From Gimesia alba (GTDB lineage Bacteria > Planctomycetota > Planctomycetia > Planctomycetales > Planctomycetaceae), in contig NZ_CP036269.1 of the NCBI RefSeq assembly GCF_007744675.1, positions 4,567,546 through 4,631,545 on the forward strand: a DNA stretch of 64,000 bases. Direction: 5' to 3'. A program made the position numbers and the translations under genes. The notes under the pieces are model-generated. The model did not search any database and was not told the origin of the DNA. It saw nothing but the letters and a program-made list of their open reading frames with translations. Of the stretch, positions 25,510 to 35,205 are shown piece by piece; position 1 is the stretch's first letter, and every line of letters starts with the position of its first letter.

Positions 25510-27198
25510 TTAAATTACTGCATCAGAAGCCCTTGGTTCGAAAGATAGGCCAAGCTTTTCTTTGAGATATGACTTCAGGCAAAAGACCTCAATCTTATGG
25601 GCTTTTTTAGGGTTGTCTAAGAAATAGTGTGTGTGATCATTATCGGAATCAGACGATATGATTTGCATTTTCCTTTCTTCATTATTGATGTCTTTCAGAA
25701 TATCATCGTGCTTGATGTCAGTATCCCAACAAACAACACTATGAAGATTTTCAAATGAATGATTGAATTCTCTGGATAAGGTTCTTTTAAACTCGACATA
25801 GAAAAGTTTAGCGCTGGCTATTGGGGTATTTTTGTCACCTTTGGCTATTACGTCGATACCGTCATGGGTGTCATAGTCAATGACATGAAAAGGAAAAAGA
25901 CCATCGTTTAGTTGAGACAGAATTAGGAATATTGAAAAAACTCCGCTTTCTCTTTCTGGTTCCACCAACGTGACCCCCTCGTATACAGCAATATTAGCTC
26001 TGTTTACTTTTTTTAATCTCCACTCGAAATTTTTCTTTTCTTTTTCAGTTGTTTGGTAAGCATGGGCTTCTTCTTCTAGCCATTCCATAGACGTCCATTC
26101 GTCGCTTTTTACAATACTATCGTATATCTTTCTGATCTCATCTTTTAGATCATGAAGAATTTCTGAAGGGGTATTGTCTATTGATCCCCTATTTGCTGTG
26201 AGTTTTATGTCTTGGCAATTAACAAACGCATGAAATTTTGTGTATTCTGAGCCTTTATATGTAATCCACTCATTTTTTTTCTGGATGGGTATGTAATCCT
26301 TGCATACCCATAGGCCGTATCTTTCTTGAATTGTGTATGCACCTTCAGGAGCAGAATAACCAGGCCGTCTTATCATTTGGTTGTAGTCATATTTTACATA
26401 TTTCCCTTCTATGCAAAAAATAGCTTCAAATTTAATCTCAGGGAAATTTTTTAATACACCTTCTTTTACAATTTTTTTTGAATAGTGATCAGGGGCCTTG
26501 ACCATGTAATCATCGAGAAGTTTGTGTATATCTTTGCTATTTTCCGGAAAATAATGCCCCTGTGTAACTTCTTCGAAAGCAGTTTCACCAAGACCTTTTA
26601 AAAATAATTTAACCTCGTATTCAGGTTCGTGAAATTGTTTTTCTACGGACCCATGTTTTGTAAACCAGATTATGTAATCTTTCAGAATAAGGTGCGTAAA
26701 TTTATCACGGCGATTGTTATTATAGCTGTATATTATGATTTCTGTGCCTTTATCAATTTCACCCATGGGCGTTACATCAACTGTAGGAATTTCTCTATCG
26801 AACAACTTTCTGAAAGGCTCTTCCATTATTGCGCCGAACCCTTCGCTGCCGGTTGAAGTTAGAACTTCAATTTTTCTACTATTAAAGTAGACCTTTGTCC
26901 CATGGCCCTTTTCTCCAATTGTTGTTTCGTCATTTCTGCGTGTTGAGTTACCTAAATCAAAGAAACTTTGGAGTTGATCAGCTGTCATTCCAGAGCCATT
27001 GTCTTTGAGTGTGATTTTTAGAACTGATTCTCCATATTGCTTGATAACTTCAAAGGTTATTTTTATCTCGGTACATTTGGCATCATATGAATTGCTAATA
27101 GCTTCTCTAACAAGGTCTAAAGGATTTGAGAAGTCATTGGCGATTTCTATAAATTCCTGAGTTTCATCCACCTTTGGCGTGATAACATAAGGCTTCAT
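25510..27198 (-). CDS. MORC-like GHKL ATPase fused to PD-(D/E)XK nuclease
   Basis: 562 residues. Bergerat-fold ATPase: N-box REAISNSYDAK (Glu32, Asn36), G1 DNGSGM (66-71), G2 GEKGHGTK (95-102), as in HSP90/MutL/MORC. A transducer-like domain runs to about 350, a coiled linker to 400. The last 150 residues hold Asp449 in HDGIDVIAKG and E469-F-K471 in FYVEFKRTL, a PD-(D/E)XK nuclease core. Prokaryotic MORC relatives are linked to restriction-like defence (Iyer, Abhiman and Aravind 2008). No partner methylase is adjacent. AT-rich compared with neighbours. Confidence 0.8.
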   Translation of the reverse strand: MKPYVITPKVDETQEFIEIANDFSNPLDLVREAISNSYDAKCTEIKITFEVIKQYGESVLKITLKDNGSGMTADQLQSFFDLGNSTRRNDETTIGEKGHGTKVYFNSRKIEVLTSTGSEGFGAIMEEPFRKLFDREIPTVDVTPMGEIDKGTEIIIYSYNNNRRDKFTHLILKDYIIWFTKHGSVEKQFHEPEYEVKLFLKGLGETAFEEVTQGHYFPENSKDIHKLLDDYMVKAPDHYSKKIVKEGVLKNFPEIKFEAIFCIEGKYVKYDYNQMIRRPGYSAPEGAYTIQERYGLWVCKDYIPIQKKNEWITYKGSEYTKFHAFVNCQDIKLTANRGSIDNTPSEILHDLKDEIRKIYDSIVKSDEWTSMEWLEEEAHAYQTTEKEKKNFEWRLKKVNRANIAVYEGVTLVEPERESGVFSIFLILSQLNDGLFPFHVIDYDTHDGIDVIAKGDKNTPIASAKLFYVEFKRTLSREFNHSFENLHSVVCWDTDIKHDDILKDINNEERKMQIISSDSDNDHTHYFLDNPKKAHKIEVFCLKSYLKEKLGLSFEPRASDAVI

Positions 27199-27435
27199 CG
27201 ATCCTCCAGTAACTGGGTGTAGTTAAAATAACGATGGGATTCTATTTTAGTATCTACCTTAGATTTACATTTTATTCATGGCACCCACTATTCCTAGGGA
27301 AGTCCATTACCTACCGAAACGTGCAACTGTAAAGTGCATTTTGTGTATACGACAGGAAAATTGTCAATCAGATGAATTAGCATACTTTTCTTACCATTAT
27401 GGCTTTTTAAAGCTCCATTTGCCAACAACGAATCA

Positions 27436-28653
27436 TTACTTTTGTCTGGTACGGACATCTAAGTTGTTAATGATTAACGGCCATTCGTCTAGCAATACTG
27501 ACTCCGGCTGTCGATTTTTATAATTTCCATCACAAATAGCTGACGTCCAGATATATTGCACCGGCCCAAATTCTGCGAGCAGGGGAATCGAAACCCGTGC
27601 TCCATTTTCCCCTTCCATGTCATTATCAAACATCACCCCAACTGGAACACCAATTTCCCGTGCTTGATCACTAATTCGCCTGGCTTGTTCCCGTGTGATG
27701 ACATTACTGCATATAGCAAACGCATCAATCCCAAGAGTGCTGAGGGCAATTCGGTCATTCGGTCCTTCCACGACTATTAAAACGCCGATCTCATCGCGAA
27801 TCCGTCGTTGAACGTCTTCTTTGCCCCAGTCGTGTTGACCATAGACTTCCAAACCCCGATGAAATCCTTTGGGAAACCGAAATTTTGCAGGCTCTTTCTC
27901 TGTTCTGCCGCCTACCACCCAAGCGGCGTGTTGTTTTTCATACTGAAGGTTGCGGCCGAACCAGGCCAGAGGCTCTCCCTGTTCATTTGGGTAACAGTAG
28001 ACCCAATCTCCCTGTAAGATACCACCACGGAAATCGTCTCCACTCCCCGGACGTGGCAGATACCCGCATCGATGTTCCCGGCAGACTTCCGGCGTTAAAA
28101 AAGGATGTTTCCGCACATAAGCAGCTGCGTGACGATTCATATTTTCATCGGGAATGACGATGAAACGTTCATCGAGGTGAATCAGTCCGCGTGCTCGTTC
28201 ATTGGGATGATTTACGAGGGGCACATTGACTAACGGTTCTTCAGCAGGTTGAACTTCCGATGGCGTTTCTTTTTCGGTGGTTTCTGTTGATGAACCTCCA
28301 ATGATTCTTCTCAGGTCTTCCCGTATTTCAATGAACCGTTCCCGTTTGGGGGACTTTCCTCCATAGTTGGTTCCGGGCTTCATCAGGTCGCACATCGTGA
28401 CCAGATTGCCACCCTTGCCGCAGCCATATTGATGGCACCGCCAGCGTTTCACGGGACTGTTGGAATCAATGGCAATGGCCCGGTTGCCCGTCTCTTCGCA
28501 TTTCCCGCAATTGAGGAAACAACGCGTCCGGATGTCTTTTCCGATCTGTTGCAGCGGCCCCGGATCAACGCCATAGAAACGGCACACGTCTTCGAGGTCG
28601 GCCTGCTGCTGCAACTGGTCTATTTCTACGAAGCGGGCTTTTTCTGAAGACAT
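27436..28653 (-). CDS. DNA primase-like protein with zinc-finger and TOPRIM domain
   Basis: 405 residues from MSSEKARFVEIDQL. The N-terminal zinc-binding part has CFLNCGKCEETG and RCHQYGCGKGG (four Cys/His ligands), as in DnaG/CHC2 primases. The TOPRIM part shows GVLIVVEGPNDRIALSTLG and later GVMFDNDMEGENGA (Glu then D-x-D), the metal-binding acids of TOPRIM. It would synthesise primers for element replication. It is divergent from the replication-relaxation gene with a 54-bp gap that must contain both promoters. Confidence 0.85.
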   Translation of the reverse strand: MSSEKARFVEIDQLQQQADLEDVCRFYGVDPGPLQQIGKDIRTRCFLNCGKCEETGNRAIAIDSNSPVKRWRCHQYGCGKGGNLVTMCDLMKPGTNYGGKSPKRERFIEIREDLRRIIGGSSTETTEKETPSEVQPAEEPLVNVPLVNHPNERARGLIHLDERFIVIPDENMNRHAAAYVRKHPFLTPEVCREHRCGYLPRPGSGDDFRGGILQGDWVYCYPNEQGEPLAWFGRNLQYEKQHAAWVVGGRTEKEPAKFRFPKGFHRGLEVYGQHDWGKEDVQRRIRDEIGVLIVVEGPNDRIALSTLGIDAFAICSNVITREQARRISDQAREIGVPVGVMFDNDMEGENGARVSIPLLAEFGPVQYIWTSAICDGNYKNRQPESVLLDEWPLIINNLDVRTRQK

Positions 28654-28707
28654 CAAGTCAGAGTGGAAGCAAAAAATGAATAGGAATGCTACTCTGCCCC
28701 GCACTTT

Positions 28708-29601
28708 ATGACAAGCAATCCCTCTTACCAACCCACACCGCGTGATACCGAACTGCTTCGAGTCATTGAACTGCTATCACCAACGGCGGAACAGATCTTC
28801 CAGTGGAGTCAAACCTTTGAGAAGCCGATCACACCGTTTTCCGATATTGGTGATCTGCGAACCCGTCTGAAAAAACTCCATGCCGCAGGCTTGGTGCGAC
28901 GGTGGCGTCTGGCCATCGAGAGTCAGGGAGTCGCTCCCTATTACTATAAGCTCAGCCTGGAAGGGCATCGCACCCTGTACGGTAAAGGGGCGAAACCCAA
29001 ACGATCTCGGTCTTTCTCAGCAATCGGGCTCTCATTGCACACGCACACCAAAGCACTTGCGGATTTCATTGTACATACGAAGGTGGCTGCTCACCGAGTT
29101 GGGGCCTCGTTAACGGACGCCTATTCGGAGAATGAATATTGCATTTCCGTTGATGAAGAGTCGCTCAAATTCGATGGCCGGTTCACTCTTCTGAAATCCG
29201 ATGTGCGCAGGGCTTATCAGGTAGAGCTCGACTGTAGTACCGAATCAAATCTGTCTGCTCAATCCACAGACAGCATTGCCCGCAAGATTCGCATTCTCGA
29301 TGCCTATGATGCTCAGTTTGAGGATGCCCGCGATCCGCAACGAGCTATCACCTTATTCGTCTGCAATCGTAGTCCTGAACGAGTGCGACACATACTCGAA
29401 ACTGCCCGAAACCTGGTACGGAACCCCAACCGCTCGCTGATCTATGGGATCTATCTTCCTGACTACCTCGCTACAGCCGATTCCCTCACTACCGCCTGTT
29501 TTCTCAATCATCGGGAAGAGCCGGTAGCCCTCTGGCCTGAGAAGGTAAGCCAGGCCACGACTCACGATGTTCGTACATTGTCTTCAGCTTCCGTCATGTG
29601 A
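28708..29601 (+). CDS. Replication-relaxation family protein
   Basis: This 297-residue protein has an N-terminal winged helix (RDTELLRVIELLSPTAEQIFQW ... RTRLKKLHAAGLVRRW) and a C-terminal domain with YQVELDCSTESNLSAQSTDSIARKIRILDAYDAQ, the acidic VELD pattern of the replication-relaxation family encoded on plasmids and transfer modules. It likely binds near the transfer/replication origin. The coupling-type ATPase follows after 239 bp. A diverged relative is at 56023-56709. Confidence 0.8.
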   Translation: MTSNPSYQPTPRDTELLRVIELLSPTAEQIFQWSQTFEKPITPFSDIGDLRTRLKKLHAAGLVRRWRLAIESQGVAPYYYKLSLEGHRTLYGKGAKPKRSRSFSAIGLSLHTHTKALADFIVHTKVAAHRVGASLTDAYSENEYCISVDEESLKFDGRFTLLKSDVRRAYQVELDCSTESNLSAQSTDSIARKIRILDAYDAQFEDARDPQRAITLFVCNRSPERVRHILETARNLVRNPNRSLIYGIYLPDYLATADSLTTACFLNHREEPVALWPEKVSQATTHDVRTLSSASVM

Positions 29602-29840
29602 TAGGCTGCGTCGTCTTGCCGGCAGGCCCCCAACCGGTGTGAAGGCGGGCCAGTCTGTCCTCACCCTCTCCGATCACCACAGTTTGGGAATCACTCGGCG
29701 ACGTTTGTGGTAAGCGTTTCCGACTCCCCGGATTGGGAAAAACATCCAAGAGGGATCGGCCACGGCAGGCCCACCCCGGAGAGTGACCCACATTTGATGG
29801 GGTGGGAAAATCCTTTTTTGTCTCTGCTACACTGCCCGGC

Positions 29841-31910
29841 ATGCTCATCTCAATCAGCGTCTCAGCAGACAACAAACGCGGCCCACAGTATGTGGAACAG
29901 ATGCTGAATACACTCCATCGCGAACGTTCCACCGTCTCTTTTGAATTCGGACAGCACCGCGACACGGTTGCGCTCTATTGTCGTTTTCCGGATCATCTGC
30001 AGGGAACGATTGAAGGACAGCTCCGGGCAGCCTATCCCAACTCGCGCCTGACCATTCATGAGGAGGATGTCCTCGCGCCTCCACGTCACTGTCGCACCAT
30101 ATCGGCCCGCCTTTGGCTCTGGTCTGATATCAATGGGATCAAGTGGTGGCAGCGATTTACGGATAACCAAAATCGAATCCTGGCAGATCCTATCAGCGGC
30201 ATTCTGACGACATTGTCCAGCGATCTCTTCTATTCTCACATCGCGATTACGACCCGCCCAGCCTCTGTTTGGCGTCGTGCTGTCTTTTTCTTCCGACGCC
30301 GATTTCAGATACAGCGTGATCCGGAATTTGCTAAACCCTCAGGGCATTTATTTTCCGTCTCAATCCATCTGATCGTGGGGGCAACAGCATCAAGGAAGCC
30401 GAAACGAATGCGACGTAAGCTGCGGGAACTTATCGCTGCCTTCGGCAGTTTTGAGAATCCACCCTTCACACGATTTGTGCGAACCCGTTTCTGGCCTCGC
30501 ACATTCATCCTCTCCACACCAGAACTGGCAACGCTCTGGCATCCCACGACGGCCACCGTTCAAACAGACCGATTAGAAACGCAGGGATATCGGCGGTTGG
30601 AACCGCCTGCCGGACTCGCCACAAGAGAAAGGGAGAAGGGGACTACTGTCCTGGGAGCGGTTGATTTTCATGGACGTAGTGAAGTGTTTGGGATGCGTCT
30701 GGCTGACCGGCGGCGGCACTTGGCTATCATGGGTAAAACCGGAATGGGGAAATCGACACTCATCAAAAATCTCATTGGCTCCGACATTGCGGCGGGACAT
30801 GGTGTCGCACTCATTGACCCGCATGGGGATCTGGCGGAAGAGGTTATAGCAGCCATTCCATCACATCGTACTAATGATGTCGTGTACTTCGATCCTTCTG
30901 ATCGCTCCTATCCGATTGGACTGAATCTGCTCGACTGTCCCAATCTGCAGCTGCGTCATCTGACTGCGTCAGCCGTCAGTAGCGTGATACAGAAGGTTTA
31001 TGGTGTTGATCCGTCTCACACTCCCCGGCTGCTGGATATTCTGCGCAATGCGACTTTGGCTCTGCTGGAAGTCCCTGGAACAACATTGTTGTCGCTGACG
31101 CGGTTTCTGGGAAATCCGCTCTACCGCAACAACATGGTGAATCGCGTGCAGGACACGTTTGTCCGTGACTACTGGGTGAATGAGTTTGGCAAATGGCCTG
31201 CGAAGGAGCAGGCGTTTGCCGTGGCCAGTGTGCAGAATAAGATACGTCCGTTTGTGATTGACCCGCTACTCCGGCCGATTCTTGGTCAGTCGCAGAACCG
31301 TTTGGATCTCCGGAAGATCATGGACGACGGCCGCATTCTGATCGTCAATTTGAGTAAGGGAAGGGTCGGTGAAGACAATTCCAATCTACTTGGTTCCCTG
31401 ATCGTAACCCGGATTCAGATGGACGCGATGTGCCGAGCGGACACCCCGGAGCACCAGCGTCGGGACTTTTTTGCTTACATCGACGAATTCCAGAACTTTG
31501 CGACGGAGAGCTTTGCCACCATTCTCAGTGAAGCCCGCAAGTACCGTCTGTCGTTAACCCTGGCCAATCAATATCTCTATCAGATCGAGAAACAGTCTCC
31601 GCAAACATTGGCAGCAATCTTTGGTAATGTGGGCAGTATGATTGCCTTCCAGGTCGGAGCCCGTGATGCGGCAGTCCTGGCGGAAGAATTCGGTGGCGAC
31701 ATGACGCCGGCTGATTTGATGACATTACCCCAGTTCACAGCCTATACACGTCAGCTGATCGACGGCATGCCCAGTCGTCCCTTTTCCATGAAAACGCTTC
31801 CACCACAGCAGAATCAGGATCAAAGGCGACTGCCTATAGTTCTCAGAACATCACGCCACCGTTATGCCAGATCTGTTCGGGAGGTCGAGGAGGAGATCGA
31901 ACGGGGATGA
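29841..31910 (+). CDS. VirD4/TraG-like conjugative coupling ATPase
   Basis: This is a 689-residue protein from ATG 29841 (MLISISVSADNK). The N-terminal 250 residues lack clear membrane helices; a HerA/FtsK-type ATPase domain follows with GKTGMGKSTLIKNL (Walker A), then VALIDPHGDLAEEV and FFAYIDEFQNF (Walker B) and SEARKYRLSLTLANQYL. This type moves DNA-protein complexes or pumps DNA at a membrane pore. With the replication-relaxation gene upstream it forms a mobilization module. No relaxase is adjacent. The 239-bp gap upstream has no gene. Confidence 0.85.
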   Translation: MLISISVSADNKRGPQYVEQMLNTLHRERSTVSFEFGQHRDTVALYCRFPDHLQGTIEGQLRAAYPNSRLTIHEEDVLAPPRHCRTISARLWLWSDINGIKWWQRFTDNQNRILADPISGILTTLSSDLFYSHIAITTRPASVWRRAVFFFRRRFQIQRDPEFAKPSGHLFSVSIHLIVGATASRKPKRMRRKLRELIAAFGSFENPPFTRFVRTRFWPRTFILSTPELATLWHPTTATVQTDRLETQGYRRLEPPAGLATREREKGTTVLGAVDFHGRSEVFGMRLADRRRHLAIMGKTGMGKSTLIKNLIGSDIAAGHGVALIDPHGDLAEEVIAAIPSHRTNDVVYFDPSDRSYPIGLNLLDCPNLQLRHLTASAVSSVIQKVYGVDPSHTPRLLDILRNATLALLEVPGTTLLSLTRFLGNPLYRNNMVNRVQDTFVRDYWVNEFGKWPAKEQAFAVASVQNKIRPFVIDPLLRPILGQSQNRLDLRKIMDDGRILIVNLSKGRVGEDNSNLLGSLIVTRIQMDAMCRADTPEHQRRDFFAYIDEFQNFATESFATILSEARKYRLSLTLANQYLYQIEKQSPQTLAAIFGNVGSMIAFQVGARDAAVLAEEFGGDMTPADLMTLPQFTAYTRQLIDGMPSRPFSMKTLPPQQNQDQRRLPIVLRTSRHRYARSVREVEEEIERG

Positions 31911-32023
31911 TTCTGATAAAAAGTCCGTTTTACATCATATTTAGGGGTTATGAAGCAGAATACCAGGTGTATTTTTGACGAATTCTCATAGCCATAGGCC
32001 CTGTAATGGAGTAAAATTGTGAT

Positions 32024-32233
32024 ATGAATAACTTCGGAACAGGAAAGACATTACGAGAGGCGTCACCCTATTTGCGTGACGCAGCAGAGCGACATACGCG
32101 GATTCTGGAAGTTGCAGAGCGCGACAGTATCATCGAAGGCCTCCCCCCATTTACGGATGAGATTCGTTCCAGACTCAGAGAGCAGTTGGAAGCAATGTCT
32201 AACTCTGAGCCTCTTTCAAAGCCTGTCGAATGA
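32024..32233 (+). CDS. Small hypothetical protein overlapping fic tail-to-tail
   Basis: 69 residues, acidic-helical (RDAAERHTRILEVAERDSIIEGLPPFTDEIRSRLREQLEAM), with an SD-like run upstream being weak. Its last 35 bp overlap the end of the fic gene on the opposite strand. Antitoxins of Fic normally precede it on the same strand, so this is not a typical one, though its size and position make an RNA or protein control role possible. Confidence 0.5.
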   Translation: MNNFGTGKTLREASPYLRDAAERHTRILEVAERDSIIEGLPPFTDEIRSRLREQLEAMSNSEPLSKPVE

Positions 32234-32840
32234 TTTGGATCATCGGTTGATAATCTTTGCGGGCAAGGGCAGCTTTGGCGGCATCAATATATTGCTGTGC
32301 CCCTACTTCTGTCGTATCATAAATCAGCAGTGGTCTTTCTGATTGTATAGAAAGCAAATTAGTCATCAGCTTGATTGTTCTGGCATTCCCTTCCCGGAAC
32401 GGATGAATGGCCAGAAATTCTCCTTGAATTTCTCCCAAGGCTTCACAAAAGACTTCATCGTTGGTCAATTGGGTTGCCGGATATTTCTGCAGCACTCCCT
32501 TTTCAAATGTCTTCATGGATTCGTCGAGATAGTGTGGGGGAGGCCAAATGGCACCCGGCTTGCTGATCTGTACTGTGCGCCAACGACCAGCCCACTCGTA
32601 AATGTCGCCAAAGATGCGGGAATGGATATGGCAGAGCAGTTCCGATGTCATCGGAGTGTCAGTTCTGACTTCAGCCAGTAAGGACTCATACGCTTTGGTA
32701 AGTCCTTCTTCCTCCGCGATTTGAAGTGTCTCAAGGTCCCGAATGCCTTGCTTGTTGACGAGAACTTTTTCCTGCTCATCAACGTACTCGGCTTCGATGT
32801 TACCCGACACGTCATATTTGTCGCGATGGTGATTTTCCAT
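32199..32840 (-). CDS. fic: Fic/DOC family AMP-transferase
   Basis: This 213-residue Fic-domain protein has the catalytic motif HPFREGNART at about residue 142 (H-P-F-x-x-G-N-x-R). Fic enzymes add AMP to target proteins; bacterial ones often act as toxins or regulators. A preceding helix with GDIYEWAGRWR is the typical Fic substrate-flap region. No inhibitory (S/T)xxxE(G/N) helix was identified. It is convergent with 32024-32233. Confidence 0.88.
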   Translation of the reverse strand: MENHHRDKYDVSGNIEAEYVDEQEKVLVNKQGIRDLETLQIAEEEGLTKAYESLLAEVRTDTPMTSELLCHIHSRIFGDIYEWAGRWRTVQISKPGAIWPPPHYLDESMKTFEKGVLQKYPATQLTNDEVFCEALGEIQGEFLAIHPFREGNARTIKLMTNLLSIQSERPLLIYDTTEVGAQQYIDAAKAALARKDYQPMIQIIRQALKEAQS

Positions 32841-33077
32841 GCCGTTACTTTAGCGGAAGAAAACTACCATTGGTAGAGCGAGAATAATTCAAGTGGAGAT
32901 GGTGTGATTACTTTTCATACTGTGAGGGAACTTTCCAAGTATTTTATTGACATTCTGGAAAAATCTACTTAGCCTCAGACATATATACAATTAGCCACAA
33001 TATTTTTTGTATAGTGATAATTGATTGTATTTAATTTCATTTATTCTCTTATCCAGAACAAATGTGGAGTCAGAGAC

Positions 33078-34136
33078 TTGTGCATTCTACAGCTAAAGGG
33101 AATTCATCACAATTTTGATCATCGCCCAATTCTACGAAACATTTCTATCCAAGTAGAACGGGGACAGTTTATCGCCCTGTTAGGACCAAGTGGATGTGGA
33201 AAGACTACACTGCTTCGCATCATAGCTGGTTTAACTAAACCACAATCAGGACACATAATTATCGAGGGGATTGATCAAACTAAAGTTCCCCCAAACAAAC
33301 GGAACATTGGTTTCGTTTTCCAGACTCCACGCGCCATATTCCAGCATTTGAATGTTTATGACAATGTTGCATTCGCATTTCGGCGAGGTAACCGTCAATC
33401 ACCATATGGTAAGGATTGGAGTAAATCAGTAAATGAAATATTAGATCTAACTGGTTTATCAAATTTTGCAAACAATAGCGTTAATACGCTTAGTGGTGGA
33501 GAATTACAGCGGGTTGCTATAGCGCGAGCTCTTGTTTATCGGCCTTCGCTCCTTTTATTGGATGAACCATTGAGCTCTTTAGATAATTTTCGCAAAGATT
33601 CTCTTCTTGAATTAATGCATGACCTTCACCGAAACCTTGGTATAACTTTTTTATACGTTACTCATGATGATCGCGAAGTAATCCGTGTCGCAACTCATGT
33701 TGCCATACTGGACAATGCCCACCTTCACCAATTTGATACAGTACATAAAGTTATTTCACAGCCTCACACAACTACCGTTGCAAAATTAATAGGGGGCTGG
33801 AACATCATTAGAGCAGATCATTTTAAAATCTTCCTTGAAAAAAAGGGAATTGTTTATGATCAAAATTTCTTGAAAGTTCAACCGGGTTCACATGTAGGCA
33901 TTCCTATCACGAAGACAATTTTCTCAAATCACAATTCTACACAGACTTCAAATAAGGTCATATTCCCAGCAACAGTGATCCATAATACGTCGTGGTATAA
34001 CACCTCGACGATTTTTTGCGAGACTGAATCATCGCTTTGTTTCAGATGTCACACCAATCTAAAGGACATGCCAGATCTTGAGCAATCTGGATTCATTTCT
34101 TTTTCCGAAGGGGATATCAATGTATTCAGCATTTAA
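33078..34136 (+). CDS. ABC transporter ATP-binding protein (PotA/FbpC-like)
   Basis: 352 residues from TTG at 33078, chosen for GGAG eight bases upstream; a TTG at 33021 is also in frame. Walker A GPSGCGKTT, Q-loop FVFQTPR, signature LSGGELQRVAIARAL, Walker B LLLLDEPLSSLD and the H of THDD are all present. A C-terminal TOBE-like tail is seen in PotA-type polyamine or iron importers. It is the first gene of a six-gene operon and overlaps the binding-protein gene by 17 bp. AT-rich, unlike the flanking genes. Confidence 0.9.
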   Translation: MCILQLKGIHHNFDHRPILRNISIQVERGQFIALLGPSGCGKTTLLRIIAGLTKPQSGHIIIEGIDQTKVPPNKRNIGFVFQTPRAIFQHLNVYDNVAFAFRRGNRQSPYGKDWSKSVNEILDLTGLSNFANNSVNTLSGGELQRVAIARALVYRPSLLLLDEPLSSLDNFRKDSLLELMHDLHRNLGITFLYVTHDDREVIRVATHVAILDNAHLHQFDTVHKVISQPHTTTVAKLIGGWNIIRADHFKIFLEKKGIVYDQNFLKVQPGSHVGIPITKTIFSNHNSTQTSNKVIFPATVIHNTSWYNTSTIFCETESSLCFRCHTNLKDMPDLEQSGFISFSEGDINVFSI

Positions 34137-35205
34137 ATTTGATAAAGCTTACACAAAATTCAGTTTAATCATATGGATGACATCCATATTTGTGGGGCTA
34201 ATGAATGGATGTAATGAATGTCCTGACGAGCAGATGAATCCAGAAAATCAGTCTCTCACTGTAGTTTCATATGGTGGAGGTGCATATCAGAAGTCTCATC
34301 AGATTGCTTTTTGCGAACCGTTCACCAAGTATACAGGAAGGCCTATCAATAGCGTTTCATGGAACGCGGAATATGGAAAACTTAAATCGATGGTTGCTTC
34401 TGGAAATGTCAAGTGGAACGTTGTAGAGGTTACTGCCGCACAATTTGCACGAGGTAAATCAGAAGGGTTATTTGAAAAATTAACTTTAAAACCAGCAGAA
34501 GGAGATTTTTTATTTAAATCAATTGATGATTATGGGATTGCAAACGTTTATTGGGGGACAGTGATGGCATATAACTCCGATGCGTTCCCTAATAAAAAAC
34601 CACAGACTTGGAGAGATTTCTTTGATGTGAAGTCATTTCCTGGTGATAGAGCGCTTTATGATGACCCACGCGGAAACCTTGAATTTGCTCTTTTAGCCGA
34701 TGGTGTAGCAATTGAAGATCTTTATCCTATCGATGTAGATCGAGCTTTTAAAAAACTTGATACCATCAAAAAAGAAGTTCGTGTATGGTGGAGTGACGGT
34801 ACCCAGCCAGTGCAGTTACTTTTAACAAATACAGTTCAACTAACTTCAGCGTGGAACGGACGAATATTCGCTTTGGAAACTAACAAGGATCAAATCGGTT
34901 TTTCTTGGGATGGGGCAGGGCTTGAACTCGATTATTGGGTGATACCTCGCGGAGCAGCAAATGTTTCCGCATCATCACGATTCATTAACTTCGCATCTAG
35001 CGCATACCCTCTTGCTCAACAAGTCCAAATGATTGGATATGGTCCTGTCAACAAGAAATCAATCTCATTAATTCCGAAAGCCGTTGCCAAGCAACTCCCC
35101 ACTTATGAAAGCAACTGGAACAAAGCCTTTGTGGTAAATGCTGAGTGGTGGTCTGAAAATGAAGAAGCCGTGAAGACGAGGTGGGTTGCATGGAAAAATC
35201 AATGA
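34120..35205 (+). CDS. ABC transporter substrate-binding lipoprotein (PotD/F-like)
   Basis: 361 residues from ATG 34120 behind aagggg. Lipobox LMNGC near residue 31 predicts a lipid anchor in the periplasm. The fold is that of spermidine/putrescine-type binding proteins: LTVVSYGGGAYQKSHQIAFCEPF, then VNVEVTAAQ-like (VVEVTAAQFARGKSEGLF). The ligand is unknown; aromatic pocket residues cannot be assigned. It overlaps its neighbours by 16-17 bp, so it is translationally coupled. Confidence 0.85.
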   Translation: MYSAFKFDKAYTKFSLIIWMTSIFVGLMNGCNECPDEQMNPENQSLTVVSYGGGAYQKSHQIAFCEPFTKYTGRPINSVSWNAEYGKLKSMVASGNVKWNVVEVTAAQFARGKSEGLFEKLTLKPAEGDFLFKSIDDYGIANVYWGTVMAYNSDAFPNKKPQTWRDFFDVKSFPGDRALYDDPRGNLEFALLADGVAIEDLYPIDVDRAFKKLDTIKKEVRVWWSDGTQPVQLLLTNTVQLTSAWNGRIFALETNKDQIGFSWDGAGLELDYWVIPRGAANVSASSRFINFASSAYPLAQQVQMIGYGPVNKKSISLIPKAVAKQLPTYESNWNKAFVVNAEWWSENEEAVKTRWVAWKNQ

